Source: Clostridiales bacterium
GTDB taxonomy: Bacteria; Bacillota; Clostridia; Christensenellales; Aristaeellaceae
NCBI GenBank assembly: GCA_015056155.1
Contig: SVGU01000001.1
Coordinates: 1 to 64,000, forward strand
Length of the DNA stretch: 64,000 nt
Direction of reading: 5' to 3'
The position numbers were made by a program, and so were the translations under genes. Under the pieces are notes generated by a model. That model saw only the letters and a program-made list of their open reading frames with translations, made no database searches and was not told the origin of the DNA. Positions 16,315 to 26,360 of this stretch are shown here, one piece after another. The first letter of the stretch is position 1. Each line of letters starts with the position of its first letter.

Positions 16315-18366
16315 ATGATGGAGAAACAGACCAAGCACGGCAGGCGGCATTCGACGCTGCTGATGCTGTATGACCTGATCCTGCTGCTGTGCGTGGACCT
16401 GGTGCTGCTGGGCGCATATCCGAGCAGCTCGTCCAGGCTGTCCCTGGTGGAGCTCGCCGTGCAGACGGTGATCAGCGTGGTGGCGATCTTCGGCTGCCGC
16501 TCGCTGGGCGGGATCTACCGGCAGATCTGGCGCTATTGCGGCACGACGCAGTACATCCGGCTGATCCTGACGGACCTGGCGGCGGGCGTTGTGTTCCTGG
16601 CGGTCACGAGGGTGATCCCGCCGCTGCACAGGGCGCTGGGCGCGGTATTTCCGCAGGTCGCGGCGGTCGATCTGGACCAGATCGCGGCGCTGCGCGTGCT
16701 GTCCATCGTGGCGATGAACCTGCTGGCGTCCATCGCGATGCGACTGGTGTACCAGTACATGTATGAGTTCAACAGCCTGAAGTCCCCGGCGGGGAAGATG
16801 CTGCGCTACTTGACCCGCGCCGTGACGGGGATCAAGATCGACCCGGTGCAGCACAAGATGATGGGCGCGGACGGCCAGAAGGTCGGACGCCGCATCAACA
16901 TCGCGATCGTCGGCGCGGGCCGCGTGGGCGTGATGCTGGCGGATGAGCTGCTGCGCAACCCCGCGGCGGCCTACCAGCCCTGCTGCTTCATCGACATCGA
17001 CAGCGAGAAGATCGGCCGCTACATCAACGGCCTGCGCGTCTTCGGCGAGGGCGAGGCGACGCCGGAGGTGCTGGCGTCCTTCCCGATCCAGGAGATCGTG
17101 TTCGCGATGCCGGATGTGGACAACGACCGCAAGCAGGAGCTGTACCGGCAGTACAAGGCGACCGGCTGCAAGATCAAGGTCTATGACTACGCCACGCCCC
17201 AGAAGATGGGCGGCGGCAAGCGCATGCTGCGCGAGTTTGACATCACCGAGCTCCTGTTCCGCCAGCAGGTGGAATTCATTGACGAGCGCACCAAGGCGTA
17301 CTACCGCGGCAAGACCGTGCTGATCTCCGGCGGCGGCGGTTCGATCGGCAGCGAGCTCTGCCGGCAGATCGCCAAGATGGAGCCAAAGCGGCTGGTCATC
17401 CTGGACGTGTACGAGAACGGCGCATATGACATTCAGCAGGAGCTGCGCATCCGCTACGGCGCGAAGCTGGACCTGGTGGTGGAGATCGCCACGGTCTGCG
17501 ACCGGGAGGGCCTGGAGCACATCTTCGCCGAGCACAGGCCGGATGTGGTGCTGCATGCGGCGGCGCATAAGCATGTGCCGCTGATGGAGCGCAACTGCGT
17601 GGAGGCGGTGAAGAACAACGTCTTCGGCACGCTGAACATCGTCGAGGTATCCGAGAAGTTCGGCGTGGGCAAGTTCACAATGATCTCCACCGACAAGGCG
17701 GTCAACCCCACGAACATCATGGGCGCGACCAAGCGCATGTGCGAGATGATCGTGCAGAGCCGCAACGGTTCGGGCACGAACTTCTCCGCGACCCGCTTCG
17801 GCAATGTCCTGGGCTCCAACGGCAGCGTGATCCCGCTGTTCAAGCGGCAGATCATGAACGGCGGCCCGGTGACGCTGACGGACAAGCGCATCATCCGCTA
17901 CTTCATGACCATCCCCGAGGCGAGCCAGCTGGTGCTGCAGTCCGGCGCGATGGCGAAGAACGGCGAGCTGTACGTGCTGGATATGGGCAAGCCTGTCAAG
18001 ATCCTGGAGCTGGCGGAGAACATGATCCGCCTGAGCGGCTTCGAGCCGTACAGGGACATCGACATCATCGAGACCGGCCTGCGCCCCGGCGAGAAGCTGT
18101 ACGAGGAGCTGCTGATCAAGACCGAGGAGCTGGACAAGACCAGCAACAGCATGATCTTCGTCGAGCGCGACAAGCCCCTTGGCCGCGAGGTGATCGCGGA
18201 GAAGCTGGCGTGCCTGGCTGCGGCGGTGGACACGGGCGATGACGGAGCGGTCCGCGCGGCGCTGCATGAGGTCGTTCCGACGTTCCGGACGCCGGAGGAG
18301 ATCAATGCCGAAGCCTCCAAGGCTGCCGAAATGAAGGAGACCCGGAGCGCTGCGGCCGCTGGCTGA
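16315..18366 (+). CDS. CapD/FlaA1-type membrane nucleoside-diphosphate-sugar dehydratase/epimerase
   Basis: N-terminal TM bundle + Rossmann domain, then SDR domain VLISGGGGSIGSELCRQI, HAAAHKHVPLME, ATRFGNVLGSNGSVIPLF. Confidence 0.92.
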   Translation: MMEKQTKHGRRHSTLLMLYDLILLLCVDLVLLGAYPSSSSRLSLVELAVQTVISVVAIFGCRSLGGIYRQIWRYCGTTQYIRLILTDLAAGVVFLAVTRVIPPLHRALGAVFPQVAAVDLDQIAALRVLSIVAMNLLASIAMRLVYQYMYEFNSLKSPAGKMLRYLTRAVTGIKIDPVQHKMMGADGQKVGRRINIAIVGAGRVGVMLADELLRNPAAAYQPCCFIDIDSEKIGRYINGLRVFGEGEATPEVLASFPIQEIVFAMPDVDNDRKQELYRQYKATGCKIKVYDYATPQKMGGGKRMLREFDITELLFRQQVEFIDERTKAYYRGKTVLISGGGGSIGSELCRQIAKMEPKRLVILDVYENGAYDIQQELRIRYGAKLDLVVEIATVCDREGLEHIFAEHRPDVVLHAAAHKHVPLMERNCVEAVKNNVFGTLNIVEVSEKFGVGKFTMISTDKAVNPTNIMGATKRMCEMIVQSRNGSGTNFSATRFGNVLGSNGSVIPLFKRQIMNGGPVTLTDKRIIRYFMTIPEASQLVLQSGAMAKNGELYVLDMGKPVKILELAENMIRLSGFEPYRDIDIIETGLRPGEKLYEELLIKTEELDKTSNSMIFVERDKPLGREVIAEKLACLAAAVDTGDDGAVRAALHEVVPTFRTPEEINAEASKAAEMKETRSAAAAG

Positions 18367-18417
18367 CAGACGCTGACAAATGAACCATGAGCATTGCCGG
18401 AACAGGCAGATGCATGA

Positions 18418-18460
18418 CGCTGCACAGGAATGCACCGGTGTATTCCTGTACAGCGATTTT
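18418..18460 (+). terminator. Near-perfect 38-bp palindrome followed by ATTTT
   Basis: CGCTGCACAGGAATGCACC / GGTGTATTCCTGTACAGCG. Confidence 0.7.
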
Positions 18461-18489
18461 GCGCGCCGGGGCATGACGAGGAGGACGCG

Positions 18490-19578
18490 ATGAAGACATT
18501 CACGGTGACATTCCACCACACCACCAATTACGGGGCGCTCCTGCAGACCTACGCGCTGCAGCAGGCGATCCTGAGCAAGGGGCATGAGAACCTTGTGATG
18601 GAATATGTGGGCATGTCCGCCGCCGGGAAGCAGCCGCGCAGCATCGTGCGGCGCCTGATCGACATGTATCACCGCCTGCAGCTGCAGCTGCGAAGGGCGG
18701 AGTTCAAGCGTCTGCTGAAGTCCTTCCGGTCCTTCCACGACGATCACCTGCTGCTGAGCCGCAAGTATGAGAGCATGGATGACCTGCGCAGCGACCCGCC
18801 GCAGGTCGACTGCCTCATCACCGGCAGCGATCAGGTGTGGAACATGCACACCAGCAAGCATTACATCCCCGCGCGCTTCCTCGACTTCGGTGACGCCTCC
18901 CTGCGGCGCTTCAGCTACGCGGCGAGCATCGAGAAGCTGGACTTCACGCAGGAGGAGAAGGAATATGCCCGCAAGGCTCTGTCCGGCTTCTGCGGCGTCT
19001 CCCTGCGCGAGGAGGCGGCCCGGAAGTACATGGAGGAGATCATCGGCCGCCCCTGCGTGCAGACCGCGGACCCCGTGTTCCTCCTCAAGCCGGAGGAGTG
19101 GCTGAAGATCGCCAGCCCCGCCCGCGTGGAGGGCAAGTACATCCTCTGCTATCAGGTGCAGCATAACGACCTGATGCAGAGCACGCTGGACCAGCTGAAG
19201 AAGCAGACCGGCTGGAAGACTGTCGCGGTGTGCAACACGCCCACGCGCTACTGCAGGGCGGATGTGTACCTGCACGACGTGTCGCCGGAGGAGTTCCTGT
19301 CGCTGTATGCGGGGGCTTCGGCGGTCGTGTCCGCGTCCTTCCACGGGACGGCGTTCGGTCTGGTGTTCGGCAAGCCTGTGTATTCCCTCACGCGCCCCGG
19401 TTTCGGCGGCCGCATGAAGGATCTGATGCGGGCCTTTGAGATGGAAGAGTATGTGATCAGCGCGAAGGGGAGGATCCCGGCGCTGAAGACGGACCTGTCG
19501 AAGCAGGGCGAGATCCTTGCACAGATCCGGCAGAATGCACATTGCTATTTGGAACGGATGTTGGAGAAAGATGAGTAA
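18490..19578 (+). CDS. Polysaccharide pyruvyl transferase family protein
   Basis: MKTFTVTFHHTTNYGALLQTYALQQAI, ITGSDQVWN, SFHGTAFGLVFGKP. Confidence 0.9.
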   Translation: MKTFTVTFHHTTNYGALLQTYALQQAILSKGHENLVMEYVGMSAAGKQPRSIVRRLIDMYHRLQLQLRRAEFKRLLKSFRSFHDDHLLLSRKYESMDDLRSDPPQVDCLITGSDQVWNMHTSKHYIPARFLDFGDASLRRFSYAASIEKLDFTQEEKEYARKALSGFCGVSLREEAARKYMEEIIGRPCVQTADPVFLLKPEEWLKIASPARVEGKYILCYQVQHNDLMQSTLDQLKKQTGWKTVAVCNTPTRYCRADVYLHDVSPEEFLSLYAGASAVVSASFHGTAFGLVFGKPVYSLTRPGFGGRMKDLMRAFEMEEYVISAKGRIPALKTDLSKQGEILAQIRQNAHCYLERMLEKDE

Positions 19579-20827
19579 TATCAGAAGGGGAAAGCTGACC
19601 TTCAGCATGGGGCAGGTGCTCGGAACGATCCATGTTGTCCTGCTCTGCGTGATGCTGGTGCTGAAGGTCATCCGCGCCTATTCCGGCGCTGCAAGCACCG
19701 GCGGTGTGTGGAACTACATCCAGCTGTTTTTTGTGGGGTCCGGTCTGCTGTTCAGCATCCGGTACGCGAGGATCCACGGGAGACAGCCGGCGCTGGCGGT
19801 GTTCATTGTCTTCGGCGTCATCACATTCCTGATCGCATGCACGAAGCTGAGCACCTTCTCCATTGCCCAGCTGTTCAACCTGTTTACGATCCCCTATGGC
19901 CCGATGATGCTCGTATGGGTGTATTACCTGTCCATGCGCGGCAAGATCCAGTCCATGCATCGGTATGTGTACTGGGTGTACTACATCATCGCGGTCATCG
20001 TCGTGCTGGCCATGCTGCGCTATCGCGGCGGTATGGTCAGCGAGCGCGGCGCGGTCGCTGACGTGTATTATGTGGTCGCGCTGATGCCCTTTGCGATGTT
20101 CCACATCCGCAAGCGCAGCAACGGTCTGCTCGTTCGCAGCACAAAGCGCAAGAACCAGGAAGCGACCTACCGCCTCAACTGGAAGATCATGCTGCCGATC
20201 CTGGCGGCGGCGGCGGGCACGGTCCTGACGGGCAAGCGCGCGGGTCTGCTGGCGGTCGTGGCGATGTTCCTGGTGTACTTCTTCATCGTTTCCCGGCAGC
20301 AGAAGGATGGCCGGCGTCAGTTCAATACGCTGCTGCTCTTCGGTTTCGTGATTCTGCTGGCGCTGCTGGCGCTGTCCTATCTGGAGAAGCAGTACGACCT
20401 GGGCGTCATCGAGCGTCTGATGCGCCTGGCGGAGGACGGCGGTTCGAACCGCGACGTGATCTGGGCGGCGCGCCTGCAGGCTGTCAGGGACGCCACCCCG
20501 ATGCAGCTGCTCTTCGGCTACCGCACGAGTCCCTTTGTGGGCCATGCGCATAATGACTTCCTGGAGCTGATGACGCTCTACGGCATCTTCCCGCCTGTCC
20601 TGTTCATGGCTTACTTCCTGCTGCTCACGGCCCAGCTGCGCAGGATGCTCAAGACCCGCTATCCCTATGCGGCGGAGTTCTCTGCGGCGATCATTTCGGG
20701 CTTCTTCCTGGCCATGTTCTCCTTCTTCGTCATCGACCCCACCTATATCACCTCGCATGTGTTCAGCGTGGGCGTGCTGATGGCGGATTACCAGGGTTAT
20801 TTGAAAGGAAAAGTGAGCAGAAAATGA
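19571..20827 (+). CDS. O-antigen ligase/polymerase-like membrane protein (Wzy)
   Basis: Polytopic hydrophobic protein with HNDFLELMTLYGIF motif typical of Wzy/WaaL. Confidence 0.75.
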   Translation: MSNIRRGKLTFSMGQVLGTIHVVLLCVMLVLKVIRAYSGAASTGGVWNYIQLFFVGSGLLFSIRYARIHGRQPALAVFIVFGVITFLIACTKLSTFSIAQLFNLFTIPYGPMMLVWVYYLSMRGKIQSMHRYVYWVYYIIAVIVVLAMLRYRGGMVSERGAVADVYYVVALMPFAMFHIRKRSNGLLVRSTKRKNQEATYRLNWKIMLPILAAAAGTVLTGKRAGLLAVVAMFLVYFFIVSRQQKDGRRQFNTLLLFGFVILLALLALSYLEKQYDLGVIERLMRLAEDGGSNRDVIWAARLQAVRDATPMQLLFGYRTSPFVGHAHNDFLELMTLYGIFPPVLFMAYFLLLTAQLRRMLKTRYPYAAEFSAAIISGFFLAMFSFFVIDPTYITSHVFSVGVLMADYQGYLKGKVSRK

Positions 20828-21984
20828 AACGGATTGCTGTTGATGCGGCGCGCTGCTGCGGCTGCGGCGCCTGTGCGGACGCCTGTCCATGCGGGGCGAT
20901 CACGCTGACGGAGGACGAAAACGGCTTCCTGATGCCGCAGATCGCGGAGGACAAGTGCGTGGACTGCGGCGTGTGCCGGACGGTCTGCCAGTTCCAGAAG
21001 GAAAAGGAAACGGAACCCGGAATCCGGGAGGTCTATGCCGTCAAGCACAACGACAAGGCTGTCGTGCTGGGCAGCTCCTCCGGCGGAGCGTTTTCGGCGC
21101 TGTCGGACTGTGTGCTGGCGCAGGGCGGCGTGATCGTCGGCGCGGTGATGGAGGATGATTTCACCGTACGCCATGTCTTTGCCGAAACTGCGCAGGAGCG
21201 CGATGCGATGCGCGGTTCCAAGTATGTGCAGAGCGATACCCGCGGCGTTTTCCGCAAGGTGCAGGAGCGCCTCGAACGCGGTCAGCTGGTCATGTTCGTG
21301 GGCACCCAGTGCCAGGCGGCGTCCATGCGGAGCTTCCTGCGCAAGGATTATGAAAACCTGCTGCTGGTGGATTTCCTGTGCCACGGCGTTCCCGGCAATG
21401 CGCTGTTCAAGGAGCACATCCGGGCGATGGAGAAGCACTTCGGGCGGAAGATCGTGAGCTATTCCTTCCGCCGCAAGAACCTGGGCTGGGACCCGGAGCA
21501 CACTGAGAGCGCTGTGCTGGAGGGCCGCAAGGGGTATGTCTGCTCTGATGAACTGCAGGGCTTCACGCGCCTGTTCAACCGGTCGCTGTCGCTGCGGGAC
21601 GGCTGCTTCAACTGCCCGTACCGGAGCCAGTACCGCTTTGCGGACCTGACGATCGCGGACTTCTGGGGGATCGAGAAGATCACCGGGAAGGCGGACAAGT
21701 CGGGCGTGTCCCTTGCTGCGGCGGGGAGCGAGCGCGGGATCGAATGGATGAAGAAGGCGGCTGCGTACGCCTCTGTGACGGAGGTGCCGGTGGAGAAGGC
21801 GCTGAACCGCTTCCGCCTGACGCCGGTGAAGCGCAAGGATGCGGTGGACGCCTTCCGTGCGTCGCTGAAAAAGAACGGCTATTCCGCAGCGATGCACCGC
21901 TATACCGCGACCGGCACGCTGAAGAGCCGCCTGCGCTTTACCATGAAGAAAATCAAAAGGATGGTTATGGACGTTGAACGATGA
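20824..21984 (+). CDS. Coenzyme F420 hydrogenase/dehydrogenase beta-subunit-like Fe-S protein
   Basis: Two ferredoxin CxxCxxC motifs (CCGCGACADACPC, CVDCGVCRTVC); VFVGTQCQAASMRSFL, VDFLCHGVPG. Confidence 0.9.
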   Translation: MKRIAVDAARCCGCGACADACPCGAITLTEDENGFLMPQIAEDKCVDCGVCRTVCQFQKEKETEPGIREVYAVKHNDKAVVLGSSSGGAFSALSDCVLAQGGVIVGAVMEDDFTVRHVFAETAQERDAMRGSKYVQSDTRGVFRKVQERLERGQLVMFVGTQCQAASMRSFLRKDYENLLLVDFLCHGVPGNALFKEHIRAMEKHFGRKIVSYSFRRKNLGWDPEHTESAVLEGRKGYVCSDELQGFTRLFNRSLSLRDGCFNCPYRSQYRFADLTIADFWGIEKITGKADKSGVSLAAAGSERGIEWMKKAAAYASVTEVPVEKALNRFRLTPVKRKDAVDAFRASLKKNGYSAAMHRYTATGTLKSRLRFTMKKIKRMVMDVER

Positions 21985-23461
21985 AAATGGGAGCACGGTG
22001 ATCTCGGGCCGGAAGATCGGCAGCGCAACGCGCTGGGCGCTGATGGGCGAGATCGCGGCGAAGCTGGCGGCGCCCCTGACGAACATGATCCTCGCCAGGC
22101 TCCTGCTGCCGGAGATCTTCGGCATCGTGGCGGCGATCAACATGGTCGTCAGCCTGTCGGAGATCTTCTCGGAGGCGGGCTTCCACCTGTATCTGGTGCA
22201 GCACGAGTTCAAGGACGAGGATGAGCTGCGGGCGTATTCCTCATCTGCACTGTGGGTATCGGTGCTGCTGTCCATGACGGTGTATGCGCTGATCGTCCTG
22301 TTCCGCTACCCGCTGGCGGTGTATGCGGGCTGCGTCGGGTATGAGAACGCGATCTCCGTGGCGGCGCTGGCGATTCCCGTGACGGCGACGAACAGCATCC
22401 TCATGTGCCAGTATCGCCGGGCGCTGAATTACAAGCCCCTGTTCCTGCGCCGGATGGTCGGCCTGTTCACGCCGGTGCTGGTGACGGTGCCGCTGGCGCT
22501 GCTGGGGCTGGACGTGTGGGCGCTGGTGATCGGTACCCTGTGCGGCAAGCTCGCCACGCTGGCGGTCCTCTTCCTGAACATGGATTTCCGCCTGCGTCTG
22601 TCGATGCGCTGGGAGCACCTGAAGGTGATGATGCCCTTCTGCCTCACGACGCTGCTTTCGTATTTCGCCTCCTGGCTGACGAACTGGATCGACGTGTTCA
22701 TTTCCAGCAATATCCTCGGCCAGCATTATACAGGCCTGTTCAAGAATTCCCAGTCCACGGTGACGGGCATCGTGGCGATCATCACCGCTTCGCTGACGCC
22801 GATCCTTTTCAGCGTCCTTTCCCGGATGCAGGATGACAAGCCGCGGTTCGAAAAGACGATGCAGGAATTCACGGAGAAGCTGTCTGTGTTCGTCTGGCCG
22901 ATCGCCTTCGGCTTCCTGACCTGCAGCGATCTGATCACGAAGATCCTGATGGGCGAAAAGTGGATGGAGGCGAGCGAGCTGATCGGCGTGTGGGGCTTCT
23001 GCACCTGCATGTCCGCGATCTACGCGACCTACTGCCGCTCCGCCTGCCGCGCGCTGGGCAAGCCGCATCTGAATGTGGCGGTGCAGGTGGTGTCGCTGCT
23101 GTTCATCATCCCTGCGAGCTATTTCGGCGCGAAGGCGGGCTTCGGCACGATGACCTACGTGCGCTCGCTGGCGATGCTGACGCTGATCCCGGCGTACTAT
23201 GTGGTCCTGTGGTTCTTCCTGAAGATCAACCCGCTGCAGCTGGTGCGGGTGACGCTGATCCCGATGCTGTGCGCGGCGGTGATGGGCGTGTTCGAGTCGT
23301 TCTACCAGCCGCTGTCGGATAACATGCTGATCCAGCTGGCGGGCATTCCGCTGGGCGCGGCGATCTACTTTGCGATCCTGCTGCTCTTCCCGTCGAAGCG
23401 CCGCGTGGTGCTGGGGATGATCCCGAAGAAGCTGCGCAGGATGCTGCACCTGAAGGCATGA
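21974..23461 (+). CDS. Polysaccharide flippase (Wzx/MATE-like)
   Basis: 12+ TM polysaccharide-export family protein; TTG start assumed. Confidence 0.85.
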   Translation: MNDENGSTVISGRKIGSATRWALMGEIAAKLAAPLTNMILARLLLPEIFGIVAAINMVVSLSEIFSEAGFHLYLVQHEFKDEDELRAYSSSALWVSVLLSMTVYALIVLFRYPLAVYAGCVGYENAISVAALAIPVTATNSILMCQYRRALNYKPLFLRRMVGLFTPVLVTVPLALLGLDVWALVIGTLCGKLATLAVLFLNMDFRLRLSMRWEHLKVMMPFCLTTLLSYFASWLTNWIDVFISSNILGQHYTGLFKNSQSTVTGIVAIITASLTPILFSVLSRMQDDKPRFEKTMQEFTEKLSVFVWPIAFGFLTCSDLITKILMGEKWMEASELIGVWGFCTCMSAIYATYCRSACRALGKPHLNVAVQVVSLLFIIPASYFGAKAGFGTMTYVRSLAMLTLIPAYYVVLWFFLKINPLQLVRVTLIPMLCAAVMGVFESFYQPLSDNMLIQLAGIPLGAAIYFAILLLFPSKRRVVLGMIPKKLRRMLHLKA

Positions 23462-23512
23462 GCCCTTCCAATGAATATGTGAATGATGTGTGCATAGAGG
23501 AGAAGCGATACG

Positions 23513-24379
23513 ATGAAGGCGAAACTGATCAAGGCGATCCGTACCGGGCTGACGATGATCTCGCCGGAGCTGAATACGCGCGTGAACTACTGGCTGGTGC
23601 ACCGCCGGTGGCTGAACCTGAAGAACCCGAAGACCTTTGAGGAAAAGGTGCTCTGGCTCAAGCTGAAGGACTATATCCACAATCCCCTGATCATCAAGTG
23701 TGCGGACAAGTACCTTGTCCGTGAGTATGTGGAGGAGAAGGGCTGCGGCGCGACGCTGAACGAGCTGCTGGGCGCGTACGATTCTGCGGACGAGATCCCG
23801 TGGGACGAGCTGCCGGAGCGTTTCGTGCTCAAGTGGAACTTCGGCTGCGGCATGAACCTGATCGTCCGGGACAAGAGCAAGCTGGACATCGCGGCGACGA
23901 CGCAGAAGCTCAACCGCTGGGGCGAGACGAAGTACTGGCTGCCCTTCTCGGAGATGCAGTACAAGTATGCGCCCAAGAAGCTGATCTGCGAAAAGTTCCT
24001 GGAGGACAAGGAGGGCGGCAAGTCCCTGTCGGACTTCAAGGTCTACTGCTTCCATGGGAAGCCGGAGGCCATCATGGTCATGAACGACCGCGGCGAGGAG
24101 CTCAAGCGCGAGTTCTTCGACACGGAGTGGACGCGCCTGCCCAACCCGGAGGGCAAGCCCGCGCCGGAGGTCGAGACGCCCCGCCCGGACTGCCTGGAGG
24201 AGATGCTGGAGGCTTCGCGGAAGCTGGCCGAGCCGTTCCCCTTCGTGCGGGTCGATTTCTATATCGTCAACGGCAAGCTGATCTTCGGCGAGTTGACCTT
24301 TACGCCGGCGGGCGGCATCTACTTTGCCAAGACCACCGTCCACGGCAAGGACATGGGCGAGTTTCTGCATATTCCGTGA
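23513..24379 (+). CDS. TupA-like ATP-grasp family protein
   Basis: NPKTFEEKVLWLKL, ADKYLVREYV, KWNFGCGMN, FVRVDFYIVNGKLIFGELTFTPAGG. Confidence 0.85.
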   Translation: MKAKLIKAIRTGLTMISPELNTRVNYWLVHRRWLNLKNPKTFEEKVLWLKLKDYIHNPLIIKCADKYLVREYVEEKGCGATLNELLGAYDSADEIPWDELPERFVLKWNFGCGMNLIVRDKSKLDIAATTQKLNRWGETKYWLPFSEMQYKYAPKKLICEKFLEDKEGGKSLSDFKVYCFHGKPEAIMVMNDRGEELKREFFDTEWTRLPNPEGKPAPEVETPRPDCLEEMLEASRKLAEPFPFVRVDFYIVNGKLIFGELTFTPAGGIYFAKTTVHGKDMGEFLHIP

Positions 24380-24430
24380 TGCGGCGCTGACGGCGCGGCA
24401 CAGGACGGTCACAGGAGGGAGCGTGGGTCT

Positions 24431-25303
24431 GTGAAGGGGATCATTCTTGCCGGCGGGCGGGGAATGCGTCTGTATCCGCTGACGAAGGCGGTGTCCAAGC
24501 AGCTGCTGCCGATCTATGACAAGCCCATGATCTACTATCCGCTGTCGATCCTGCTGCTGGGCGGGATCCGCGAGATCCTGATCATCTCCACCCCGGAGGA
24601 TCTGCCTCTGTACCGCAAGCTCCTGGGCGACGGCAGCCGGATCGGCGTCCGCCTGGCATATGCGGAGCAGGATGCGCCGCGCGGGCTGGCCGACGCCTTC
24701 ATCCTCGGTGCGGATTTCATCGGGAATGACAGCGTGTGCCTGATCCTGGGCGACAATGTGTTCTACGGGCAGGACATGACCCGGATGCTGCGCCAGGCAA
24801 TGGCGAACACGCAGGGCGCGACCATCTTCGGCTACCCGGTGAAGGATCCCCGCGCGTTCGGCGTGGTGGAGTTCGACGAGAACCAGCAGGTGCTGTCCAT
24901 CGAGGAAAAGCCGGAGCATCCCAAATCCGGCTATGCGGTGCCGGGCCTGTATTTCTACGATAACCGGGTCGTCGACATCGCGCGGCAGGTCACGCCCTCC
25001 GCCCGGGGCGAGCTGGAGATCACGGCGATCAACAACGCCTACCTGGCCATGCGGGAGCTGAAGGTGATCCTGCTGGGCCGGGGCATGACATGGCTGGACA
25101 CGGGCACGCCCGGGGGCATGCTGAAGGCGGCCATGTTCGTGCAGACGGTGCAGGACCGGCAGGGGTTCTATGTCTCCTGCATCGAGGAGATCGCGTGGCG
25201 GCGCGGGTTCATCACCACGCAGCAGCTGCGCGCGATCGGCGAAGACCTGTCCATGACGGACTACGGCCGGTACCTAATCTCCCTGACGGAGGAGGGTAAA
25301 TAA
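24431..25303 (+). CDS. rfbA: Glucose-1-phosphate thymidylyltransferase
   Basis: [40 protein letters not shown] start. Confidence 0.95.
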   Translation: MKGIILAGGRGMRLYPLTKAVSKQLLPIYDKPMIYYPLSILLLGGIREILIISTPEDLPLYRKLLGDGSRIGVRLAYAEQDAPRGLADAFILGADFIGNDSVCLILGDNVFYGQDMTRMLRQAMANTQGATIFGYPVKDPRAFGVVEFDENQQVLSIEEKPEHPKSGYAVPGLYFYDNRVVDIARQVTPSARGELEITAINNAYLAMRELKVILLGRGMTWLDTGTPGGMLKAAMFVQTVQDRQGFYVSCIEEIAWRRGFITTQQLRAIGEDLSMTDYGRYLISLTEEGK

Positions 25304-26326
25304 GTGAAGACGATCCTGGTGACGGGCGGCGCGGGCTTCATCGGCAGCAACTTCATCTTCTATATGATGAAGCAGACGCCGAAAATGCGCATCGTCTGTT
25401 ATGACAAGCTGACCTATGCGGGCAATCTGTCCACACTCCGCCCGATCATGGACGCGCCGGACTTCCGTTTCGTGAAGGGCGACGTCTGCGACCGTGAGGC
25501 GGTTTTCCGCGTTTTCGAGGAAGAACGCCCGGACGTGGTGGTCAACTTCGCCGCAGAGAGCCATGTGGACCGGTCGATCGAGGATCCGGGGGTGTTCCTG
25601 CGGACGAATATCCTCGGCACCCAGACGCTCATGGACGCCTGCCGGGCCTATGGCGGCGTCCGCTACCATCAGGTATCCACGGACGAGGTGTACGGCGATC
25701 TGCCGCTGGACCGTCCGGACCTGTTCTTTACCGAGGAGACGCCGATCTGTACCTCCAGCCCCTATGCCGCCTCCAAGGCCGCGGCGGACCTGCTGGCCCT
25801 GTCCTACTTCCGTACCTACGGCCTGCCGGTGACCATCAGCCGCTGCTCCAACAACTACGGGCCTTACCAGTTCCCGGAGAAGCTGATCCCGCTGATGATC
25901 GCCAACGCGCTGGCGGACAAGCCCCTGCCGGTCTACGGCACGGGCGAGAACGTCCGGGACTGGCTGTATGTGGAGGACCACTGCCGGGCAATCGACCTGA
26001 TCATCCGGGAGGGCCGCGTGGGCGAGGTGTACAACATCGGCGGCCACAATGAACTGACGAATATCGAACTGGTGAAGATGATCTGCCGCGAGCTGGGAAG
26101 GCCGGAAAGCCTGATCACCCACGTGGCGGACCGCAAGGGCCACGACCGGCGCTATGCCATCGACCCGAAGAAGATCCACGGGGAGCTGGGCTGGCTGCCG
26201 GAGACGAAGCTGGCCGACGGCCTGAAGCGGACGATCGCCTGGTATCTGGAGAACCGCCCCTGGTGGGAGGAGATCGTTTCCGGCGAGTACCAGGAGTATT
26301 ACCGGAAGATGTACGGTGCGCGGTGA
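25304..26326 (+). CDS. rfbB: dTDP-glucose 4,6-dehydratase
   Basis: ILVTGGAGFIGSNFIFYM, AESHVDRSI, SRCSNNYGPYQFPEKLIPLMI; GTG start. Confidence 0.95.
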   Translation: MKTILVTGGAGFIGSNFIFYMMKQTPKMRIVCYDKLTYAGNLSTLRPIMDAPDFRFVKGDVCDREAVFRVFEEERPDVVVNFAAESHVDRSIEDPGVFLRTNILGTQTLMDACRAYGGVRYHQVSTDEVYGDLPLDRPDLFFTEETPICTSSPYAASKAAADLLALSYFRTYGLPVTISRCSNNYGPYQFPEKLIPLMIANALADKPLPVYGTGENVRDWLYVEDHCRAIDLIIREGRVGEVYNIGGHNELTNIELVKMICRELGRPESLITHVADRKGHDRRYAIDPKKIHGELGWLPETKLADGLKRTIAWYLENRPWWEEIVSGEYQEYYRKMYGAR

Positions 26327-26360
26327 GCGCGGGCAGAATTTGACAGAGGATGTGCTGATC

